Shown one piece after another: positions 6,526 through 12,251 of a stretch of 12,251 nucleotides of DNA. The notes below the pieces were generated by a model that ran no database searches, was not told the origin of the DNA, and saw only the letters and a program-made list of their open reading frames with translations. The first letter of the stretch is position 1. Every line of letters begins with the position of its first letter. The translations under genes were made by a program, and so were the position numbers. The DNA comes from Myxococcales bacterium (GTDB lineage: Bacteria; Myxococcota; Myxococcia; Myxococcales; Myxococcaceae): assembly GCA_003153055.1 (NCBI GenBank), contig PMBV01000270.1:22902-35152 (forward strand), given 5' to 3'.

Positions 6526-8652
6526 ATGAGTCGAACCGCCGTCACCAGCCCACGAAAGGCCACGAGCTGGACGCTCCTGACGCTCCTCGTGGTCGGCTGC
6601 ACCGGCGCCGTCGGTGGGCAATCGCCCAGTGGTGGACGAGGTGGTGGTGGAGGCACGAGCGGCACCGATGGCTCCGTCGATGGCGGGCTCCAGCACGACG
6701 CCGGGTCCGCTCCAGATGCGGGCGCTCCAGATGAGAACGGCGCGCCCGACGCGGGGCGTGATGGAGGCGCGGAGGCTCGCGACGCGGGCAGGGCGGTCGC
6801 GGACTCGGGGTCAGGGCCGTTGGACGCCGGAGCTCCGTGGGTGCCGACCGCTGGCCACTTCCAGATGGAAGCGCTGGATCGCGGGGTGGTGGCGCTCAAG
6901 GTGCCCCAAGGCGTCTACGTTGGCTGGCGTATGTTCGGCTTTGAGTATGGAGAGGCGTCGGTGGCGTACCAGCTCTACCGCGATGGGCTTCCCGTCTCGC
7001 TGGTCACCGGCAGCACCAACTTCCTCGACACCGGCGGCACGGCCCTGGCCCGGTACGCGGTCAGCCTCGTCATCGGCGGCGTCGAGCAGGCGCGCTCGAG
7101 CCCCGTGGCCGTCTGGGCCCAGGAGTACCTCCGCATTCCCCTCGACCGCCCGGCCGACGGGACGACCGCCAGCACCTGCCCCACCGCCAACGAGGCGTAC
7201 ACCTACAGCGCCAACGACGGCAGCCCCGGCGACCTCGACGGCGATGGCCAGTACGAGCTCGTCCTCAAGTGGGACCCGAGCAACGCGAAGGACAATTCCC
7301 AGTCGGGTTGCACCGGGCACGTCTTCCTCGACGCGTACACGCTGAGCGGGAAGCGGCTGTGGCGCATCGACCTCGGGCCCAACATTCGCGCCGGAGCCCA
7401 CTACACCCAATTCGTCGTCTACGACTTCGACGGCGATGGGAAGGCGGAGGTGGCAGTCAAGACAGCTCCGGGGACCCGCGACGGCACGGGCGCGTTTCTC
7501 AAGAAGGGCCCGGCGGCGAACGATGACGACTCGGTGGAGTACCGCAACTCGTCGGGCTACGTGCTGTCAGGGCCCGAGTACCTGACTGTCTTTTCTGGCG
7601 TCACCGGGGCCGAGCTGGCCACCGTCGCCTTCGACGTGCCTCGAGGGACCGTGTCTTCCTGGGGCGACAGCTACGGCAACCGGGTCGACCGGTTCCTCGC
7701 GTCGGCCGGCTTCGTGAGCGACCTGGGGCAGGGCAAGAAGGCCAGCGGCCGGCCCGCCATTCTCATGGCTCGGGGCTACTACACCCGGGCCACCGTGACG
7801 GCGTGGAGCTTCCGCGGAGGCGCGCTGACGCAGCTCTGGAAAGCCGACAGCAACGCTGGCAGTGCCTATACCGGGCAGGGCGCCCACACGATGGCGGTGG
7901 CCGATGTCGACGGCGACGGAGCCCAAGAGCTCATCTACGGCGCGTCGGTCATCAACAGCGACGGCACGGCGAGGTGCTCCACGGACCTCGGTCACGGCGA
8001 CGCGCTGCACGTCACCGACCTCATTCCCACGCGGCCAGGGTTGGAGGTCTTCATGGCCCACGAGGATGGCACCAAGCCGTCCTGGGACGTGCACGACGCC
8101 AGCACCTGCGAGGTGCTGCGGAAGGGGCCGGTCACTGGGAAAGACACGGGCCGGGGCGTGGCGGCCGATGTCGAGCCCTCGAATGGGGGCGCCGAGGTTT
8201 GGACGGGCGCCGGGCTCCTCTCGGCCACCACCGGCGCCTCGGTGGCGAGCCAGCCCGCGTCGGTCAACTTCCTCGTCTGGTGGGACGCCGACGAGTCCCG
8301 AGAGCTGGAGGACGGCACCTCGGTGACGAAGTACGGCGGCGCGGTGCTCCTCAACGCCGGAGGGTGCGCGTCGAACAACGGCACCAAGTCGACGCCGGTG
8401 CTCACCGCGGACCTCCTGGGAGATTGGCGTGAAGAGGTCGTCTGGCGTGAGTCGGACAGCTCGGCCCTGCGGGTGTACACCACGACGGCGGTGACGAGCC
8501 GCCGCCTCTTCACGCTCATGCACGACCCGCAGTACCGCATGCAGGTGAGCTCCGAGCAGACGGCCTATAATCAACCGCCACACCCGAGCTTCCACATTGG
8601 CCAGGGCATGGCGGCGCCCGCTCGCCCCGACATCTTCGTGCCGCCCCGGTGA
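6526..8652 (+). CDS. Rhamnogalacturonan lyase-like lipoprotein (family PL11)
   Basis: This 708-residue exported lipoprotein is predicted to cleave the rhamnogalacturonan I backbone of pectin by beta-elimination. Residues 1-25 are a lipoprotein signal ending in LLVVGC (C25 lipidated). Residues 30-105 are a flexible Gly/Ser/Asp/Ala-rich tether. A beta-sandwich domain (about 112-200) begins MEALDRGVVALKV and contains GWRMFG and STNFLDTGG. A propeller catalytic domain follows, with PGDLDGDGQYELVLKWDPSN, RAGAHYTQF and calcium-type loops DFDGDGKAE and DVDGDGAQE. Near the end are NGTKSTPVLTADLLGDWREE and NQPPHPSFHIGQG. These match PL11 enzymes of the YesW/YesX type. I chose the ATG at 6526 because the lipoprotein signal begins there; an in-frame TTG at 6487 is the alternative, and neither has a strong ribosome binding site. 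It is divergent from the cytochrome operon and convergent with the protease gene. Activity on pectin itself is inferred from the family. Confidence 0.88.
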   Translation: MSRTAVTSPRKATSWTLLTLLVVGCTGAVGGQSPSGGRGGGGGTSGTDGSVDGGLQHDAGSAPDAGAPDENGAPDAGRDGGAEARDAGRAVADSGSGPLDAGAPWVPTAGHFQMEALDRGVVALKVPQGVYVGWRMFGFEYGEASVAYQLYRDGLPVSLVTGSTNFLDTGGTALARYAVSLVIGGVEQARSSPVAVWAQEYLRIPLDRPADGTTASTCPTANEAYTYSANDGSPGDLDGDGQYELVLKWDPSNAKDNSQSGCTGHVFLDAYTLSGKRLWRIDLGPNIRAGAHYTQFVVYDFDGDGKAEVAVKTAPGTRDGTGAFLKKGPAANDDDSVEYRNSSGYVLSGPEYLTVFSGVTGAELATVAFDVPRGTVSSWGDSYGNRVDRFLASAGFVSDLGQGKKASGRPAILMARGYYTRATVTAWSFRGGALTQLWKADSNAGSAYTGQGAHTMAVADVDGDGAQELIYGASVINSDGTARCSTDLGHGDALHVTDLIPTRPGLEVFMAHEDGTKPSWDVHDASTCEVLRKGPVTGKDTGRGVAADVEPSNGGAEVWTGAGLLSATTGASVASQPASVNFLVWWDADESRELEDGTSVTKYGGAVLLNAGGCASNNGTKSTPVLTADLLGDWREEVVWRESDSSALRVYTTTAVTSRRLFTLMHDPQYRMQVSSEQTAYNQPPHPSFHIGQGMAAPARPDIFVPPR

Positions 8653-8662
8653 CGGCTGAAAC

Positions 8663-8701
8663 CCTCGGGAGCGCCACATCGAGACGCAGCGCTACCCGAG
8701 G
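8663..8701. terminator. Candidate bidirectional terminator hairpin between convergent genes
   Basis: CCTCGGGAGCGC pairs with GCGCT-A-CCCGAGG, giving a 12-pair stem with one bulged A and a 14-base loop. It lies 11 bases after the lyase stop and 24 bases beyond the protease stop, so it could end both transcripts. There is no proper T tract; on the minus strand only GTTTC follows, so intrinsic termination may be weak. Confidence 0.5.
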
Positions 8702-8724
8702 AACCCGTCACGCGAGCTGCGTGT

Positions 8725-10581
8725 CTACGGCTCGTTGAACACGCCGCCCAGTGGCTCCCAGCCGCCGCCAGCGGGATACCAGGCAGTGCCAGTCCAGGCT
8801 TTGTGGTACATCTGGTAGTCCGTCCCCAAGTCAAAGACATCGAGACGGTTCGAGCCCCAGGCGACTGTCGCAGGCGTATTCGTGAAGGCGCCGCCCTGTG
8901 GCTCCCAACCGGAAATGGAAGGCGCCCAGGCCGTGCCCGTCCAGGCCTTGTGATACATCTGAGAGTCCGTGCCGAGACCGAAGATGTCGAGTCGGTTCGC
9001 TCCCCAGGCTGCTACGGACGGAGCGCTGGTGAAGACGCCGCCCAGCGGCTCCCATCCGGAGATGGAAGGTGCCCAGGCCGTGCCTGTCCAGGCCTTGTGG
9101 TACAGCTGGTAGTCGTTCCCCAAGCCGAGGATGTCGAGTCGGTTCGCTCCCCAGGATACGACCGTGGGAGAGCTCGTGAAGACGCCGCCCAGTGCCTCCC
9201 AACCGGAAATGGAAGGTGCCCAGGCCGTGCCAGTCCAGGCCTTGTGGTACATCTGATTGTCGGTGCCGAGGCCGAAGATGTCGAGCCGATTTGGGCCCCA
9301 GGCAACGACTGCTGGAGGGCTGTTGAAGACGCCGCCCAGCGGCTCCCAACCCGAGATGGAAGGTGCCCAGGCCGTGCCAGTCCAGGCCTTGTGGTACATC
9401 TGATTGTCGAGGCCGAGGCCGAAGATGTCGAGCCGATTGGGGCCCCAGGCGACGACTGCAGGAGGGCTGCTGAAGACGCCACCCAGCGGCTCCCAACCCG
9501 TGCCAGCGGGAGACCAGGCGGTGCCAGTCCAGGCCTTGTGATACATCTGGTTGTCGGTGCCAAGGCCGAAGATGTCGAGTCGATTGGGGCCCCAGGCAAC
9601 GACCGATGGAGGGCTATTGAAGACGCCACCCAGCGGCTCCCAGCCACCGGCAGAGGGAGCCCAGGCAGTCCCCGTCCAGGCCTTGTGATACATCTGGTTG
9701 TCGGTGCCCAAACCAAAGATATCGAGGCGATTCGGTCCCCAGGACACGGCCCATTGTTCCCCGGCCATCGTGTCTGCTCCGTAGAGCCGCGCCGCCCCGA
9801 AGATGTCCCGCTGGGTGAGCACCAGATCTCCCCTGTTGGTGCCGTTGCACTGGGGATAATGCATCACCGACGCCGAGTCGTAGGTCGTGAGCGCCCGCCA
9901 GTTGTTGTCCTCGAAGCAGGTTCCCGCCTCGGGTCGAGTGTGCTCGTGTCGGAACCCGATGGTATGCCCGAGCTCGTGGCGAAGAATGCCCGGCAGCGTG
10001 TACGGTGCGATGCCCCCGAATGAAGTCGAGTCGATGAGCACATTGCGTGAGGCCCGCGCGGAGTTCGGGAAGAAGGACCGAGCGAGGTACGGCTGGCCGC
10101 TCGTGGGACTCACGTTGAACACCACGTTGGCGTTGGATGCAGTGCACGTCGCGTCTTGGGCGCCGAGGTGAACGAATCTCACCAGCGCTGCCCGCTGCCA
10201 GGCGTTCGAGGCAGCACCCATCGCCTGAACCACGGCGTTGTAGTTGGCGCCGAACCCCGTGCTCACGCAATAGGTCAAGTTCAGCTTCTGCGATGCACTC
10301 CACTTGTCGTCGATTCCCCCGGCCTGGTCGACGATCAGTGCCTGCGGTTCTCCCAGGTGCTCGAAGAATGTCTCGAGCTGCGCCTCAGTCTCTATAGGCG
10401 TGTCTCCATCGACGATGTATATTCCACTCTCTGGCTCGCGATAGACCTCTGCTTTGAACTTCGCAAATGTCAGTCCACTCTTCGTGGCCACTGCGACTTC
10501 GGGCTGCCTCTCGGCGTCCGGACCACAGCCAGCGAGCGCCACCGTCACCAACAAACCAAAAGAATATCGTTTCTGCGTCAC
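8725..10581 (-). CDS. Lipoprotein zinc metalloprotease with seven-bladed PLL-like propeller
   Basis: This 618-residue exported protein combines a protease with a probable glycan-binding propeller. Residues 1-19 are a lipoprotein signal ending in LAGC (C19). Residues 20-95 look like a propeptide. The catalytic part (about 96-270) has the zinc motif [12 protein letters not shown] (H202, E203, H206, H212), and SVMHY (M240) forms the expected Met-turn. This is the astacin (M12A) form of the metzincin signature, although the rest of the domain is not clearly astacin. Residues 274-618 contain seven repeats of about 49 residues with the pattern [20 protein letters not shown] and WEPLGGVF. These resemble DUF346 and the PLL/PHL lectins of Photorhabdus, which fold as seven-bladed propellers binding fucose or O-methylated sugars. 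The GTG start at 10581 is preceded by a purine-rich ribosome binding site (GAGGGGGAG). No neighbour shares its strand. Substrate and glycan target are unknown. Confidence 0.85.
   Translation of the reverse strand: MTQKRYSFGLLVTVALAGCGPDAERQPEVAVATKSGLTFAKFKAEVYREPESGIYIVDGDTPIETEAQLETFFEHLGEPQALIVDQAGGIDDKWSASQKLNLTYCVSTGFGANYNAVVQAMGAASNAWQRAALVRFVHLGAQDATCTASNANVVFNVSPTSGQPYLARSFFPNSARASRNVLIDSTSFGGIAPYTLPGILRHELGHTIGFRHEHTRPEAGTCFEDNNWRALTTYDSASVMHYPQCNGTNRGDLVLTQRDIFGAARLYGADTMAGEQWAVSWGPNRLDIFGLGTDNQMYHKAWTGTAWAPSAGGWEPLGGVFNSPPSVVAWGPNRLDIFGLGTDNQMYHKAWTGTAWSPAGTGWEPLGGVFSSPPAVVAWGPNRLDIFGLGLDNQMYHKAWTGTAWAPSISGWEPLGGVFNSPPAVVAWGPNRLDIFGLGTDNQMYHKAWTGTAWAPSISGWEALGGVFTSSPTVVSWGANRLDILGLGNDYQLYHKAWTGTAWAPSISGWEPLGGVFTSAPSVAAWGANRLDIFGLGTDSQMYHKAWTGTAWAPSISGWEPQGGAFTNTPATVAWGSNRLDVFDLGTDYQMYHKAWTGTAWYPAGGGWEPLGGVFNEP
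8728..9762 (-). repeat. Seven 147-bp tandem repeats encoding the propeller blades
   Basis: The motif around CGCCGCCCAGCGGCTCCCA recurs at about 8740, 8887, 9034, 9181, 9328, 9475 and 9622, a constant step of 147 bases. Each unit encodes one 49-residue blade. The units are highly alike at both DNA and protein level, with differences concentrated in the loop after GTAW (APSAGG, SPAGTG, APSISG, YPAGGG). This suggests recent duplication or gene conversion within the array. Confidence 0.93.
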
Positions 10582-10755
10582 GACTCCCCCTCTTCGTTGC
10601 CCGCGGATCTGTGCTGCCGCCGACCACGCGGGCCTGATGGTCGTGCGGCACAGGCGGAAATGGCCGCCGCAGGAATATGGCGACGAGCGGGGACTGGCGT
10701 TACAGCGCGCGTCGATTCATTCTGGGTCGTTGCCGTTTGCCCAGGAGCCATCGAG
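10582..10755. other. Divergent intergenic region
   Basis: This 174-base gap between the protease and helicase genes must hold both promoters, but I see no convincing -35/-10 pair on either strand. The only clear elements are the two ribosome binding sites at its ends. No RNA gene or small coding gene is supported. Confidence 0.4.
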
Positions 10756-12251
10756 GTGGCGCGGGTCTTCGTCCAAGGTTGGTGGACCCGCTGGCGGACC
10801 GAGGCTACAACCGCCGCCTTGACACTCGCGCCCCTCAGGCCCGACGTCCGCAACGGCCGACCGACGGAGCAAGCCACTCTGAGCGACCACGGCCACGGTC
10901 TCACCCTCTGTCTCACCCCTCACGGCCGCCTCGCGACGAGCCCCGCCGAAGACGCGGCTGACCTCTCCTCAGAGCGCGCTCAGCGCATCGAGGAGGCCTT
11001 TGCCAAGGGCACCGGCGACGGGCTCCTCCTCCTCGGCGCCACCGAGGTCGGCACCGTCCTCCCTCCCGTCTTCAGCTACTGGCGCGAGTTTGGCTCCCGC
11101 TTCGTGGCCGCGCTCTGCACGAGCCCGGGCTCGACCTCGACCGCCGGAAGGGCCGAGCCCCTCGCCCTGCCTCCGCCTCCGACCGCCGGGGAGCTCGAGG
11201 CCCTCGCCGCCGCCGCCCCGCTGATGCCCGGCGCCGAGTACCTCACTCCCTCCGTGCTGGAGTCGCTCTGGGCCGACCTCGCGCAAGCCTTCGCTGAAGC
11301 ACTCCGCGCCTCAGGCGCCACCCTCCAGGACTTCCTCCAGGCCCTCAACCCGGCCTGGAACCTCGTCGGGCGCGTCCACTTCAACCTCGCCGAGAACCGC
11401 CGCGACGAAGAGGCCCCGTTCGCCTTTCTCGCCACCTATACCGGCCGCCTCTCGGCTCACGGCAAGGCCCAGCACCTCCCCCTCGGGCAGGCGCTCAGCG
11501 AGTACGCCGGCGCCGCCAACAAGGCCCGCCTCCTCTCGCTCCTTCTCCCCGTGCAGCGCGCGGCGGAGCGCTGTGCCTGGCTCAAGGAGATGGTGGACGC
11601 CGGGGAGCTCTTCCACCCCCTCCGCTGGTCCGTCCAGGAGGCCTTCCGCTTCCTCGGCGACGCGCCCGCGCTGGAGCATGCAGGCGTCGTCGTGCGCATG
11701 CCGGCGACGTGGCGCGCCGGGCGGCCCGCACGCCCGCAGGTCACCGGCACCGTCGGGGCCAAGGCACCCTCAGGGCTCGGCAAGGACGCGCTGCTGGACT
11801 TCCACGCGGGCCTGGCGCTCGACGGCGAAGCCTTGACCCCCGCCGAGGTGAAGGCGCTGCTCGCCGGCTCCAACGGCCTGGCGCTCATTCGCGGCCAATG
11901 GGTCGAGGTGGATCGAGACAGAATCGATCGAACCCTCCGGCGGTTCCAGGAGGCCGAGCGCCTCGCCAGCCAGGGTGGGCTCACCTTCGCCGAGGCCATG
12001 CGGATGCTCGCCGGGGCCGAGCTCACCGCGGAGGGCGAGGGAACCCGCGTCGACCCCCAGTGGTCCCGCGTCGCCGCCGGGCCGTGGCTCGCCGAGGCGC
12101 TCAAGGGCCTTCGGTCGCCGGAGGGCCTCGCCAAGGTGGACCCCGGTGACGCGCTCCACGGCACCTTGCGCCCCTACCAGGAGGTCGGGCTGAGGTGGCT
12201 GCACCTGCTGTCCAGCCTGGGCCTCGGCGCCTGCCTGGCCGACGACATGGG
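10756..12251 (+). CDS. SNF2-family helicase, N-terminal part (cut by window end)
   Basis: The frame runs off the end of the window after 498 codons. The N-terminal 290 residues include GLLLLGATEVGTVLPPVFSY and AEYLTPSVLESLWADL, which resemble the leader of large bacterial SNF2 helicases. Residues about 290-400 match the SNF2 helicase-associated domain (DUF3670, PF12419), with PSGLGKDALLDFHAGLALDG and ALIRGQWVEVD. The helicase core begins at about 470 with LRPYQEVGLRWL. The last visible residues, LADDMG, lead into the expected GLGKT nucleotide-binding loop just beyond the edge. Such proteins are ATP-dependent DNA translocases of uncertain bacterial role, often about 900-1,100 residues. I chose the GTG at 10756 because AGGAG lies eight bases upstream. 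An ATG at 10660 in the same frame is possible, and the frame stays open far into the protease gene, so the start is uncertain. Confidence 0.85.
   Translation, partial: MARVFVQGWWTRWRTEATTAALTLAPLRPDVRNGRPTEQATLSDHGHGLTLCLTPHGRLATSPAEDAADLSSERAQRIEEAFAKGTGDGLLLLGATEVGTVLPPVFSYWREFGSRFVAALCTSPGSTSTAGRAEPLALPPPPTAGELEALAAAAPLMPGAEYLTPSVLESLWADLAQAFAEALRASGATLQDFLQALNPAWNLVGRVHFNLAENRRDEEAPFAFLATYTGRLSAHGKAQHLPLGQALSEYAGAANKARLLSLLLPVQRAAERCAWLKEMVDAGELFHPLRWSVQEAFRFLGDAPALEHAGVVVRMPATWRAGRPARPQVTGTVGAKAPSGLGKDALLDFHAGLALDGEALTPAEVKALLAGSNGLALIRGQWVEVDRDRIDRTLRRFQEAERLASQGGLTFAEAMRMLAGAELTAEGEGTRVDPQWSRVAAGPWLAEALKGLRSPEGLAKVDPGDALHGTLRPYQEVGLRWLHLLSSLGLGACLADDM

Noticed and set aside
8728..9762. 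CRISPR-like or satellite repeat array
   Set aside because: The repeat unit is 147 bp, continuous without unique spacers, in frame, and encodes propeller blades.
8803..10023. A 406-codon open frame on the plus strand opposite the protease
   Set aside because: It mirrors the 147-bp repeats and has no recognisable fold. The minus strand has a signal sequence, zinc motif and propeller repeats.
10024..10755. An upstream extension of the SNF2 helicase
   Set aside because: The frame stays open back to a stop at 10021, but this part lies opposite the protease gene and its start. The GTG at 10756 has a good AGGAG site.

Overview
The window is a GC-rich, densely coded stretch of bacterial chromosome. 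It most likely comes from a myxobacterium or another Myxococcota. This is inferred from the strong G/C bias at third codon positions, lipoproteins with Asp-Ala-Gly-rich tethers, a metalloprotease fused to a repeat propeller, and an SNF2 helicase with its associated domain. I cannot name a species. No RNA genes, insertion sequences, CRISPR arrays or phage genes were seen.

Layout. (1) 149-2707 (+) is a single large membrane protein that looks like a Wzz-type chain-length regulator fused to a Wzy/WaaL-type polymerase or ligase. (2) 6351 down to 2712 (-) is a compact four-gene operon. It encodes a b561-type membrane cytochrome with a C-terminal SHP-like haem domain, a periplasmic dihaem cytochrome c (DHC), an OmpR-family response regulator and its sensor kinase. 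The last two junctions overlap by 20 and 4 bases. A direct repeat, ATGAAC-N5-ATGAAC with 11-base spacing, lies just upstream of a possible -10 box and could be the regulator's own binding site. (3) 6526-8652 (+) is a secreted lipoprotein related to family PL11 rhamnogalacturonan lyases. (4) 10581 down to 8725 (-) is a lipoprotein metalloprotease with an astacin-type zinc signature and a seven-bladed lectin-like propeller, encoded by seven 147-bp tandem repeats. (5) 10756 to the window end (+) is the N-terminal part of an SNF2-family helicase, cut by the window edge.

How the genes work together. The operon in (2) reads as one redox module. The membrane cytochrome b would take electrons from the quinone pool and pass them through DHC to the tethered SHP domain, whose haem has an expected asparagine ligand that can be displaced. 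The two-component pair would control expression. In the Rhodobacter sphaeroides type of this cluster, SHP, DHC and cytochrome b are, to my knowledge, separate proteins. The fusion here is the most interesting point in the window. The lyase and the protease are convergent exported enzymes, probably used to degrade external polymers. They are neighbours but not an operon.
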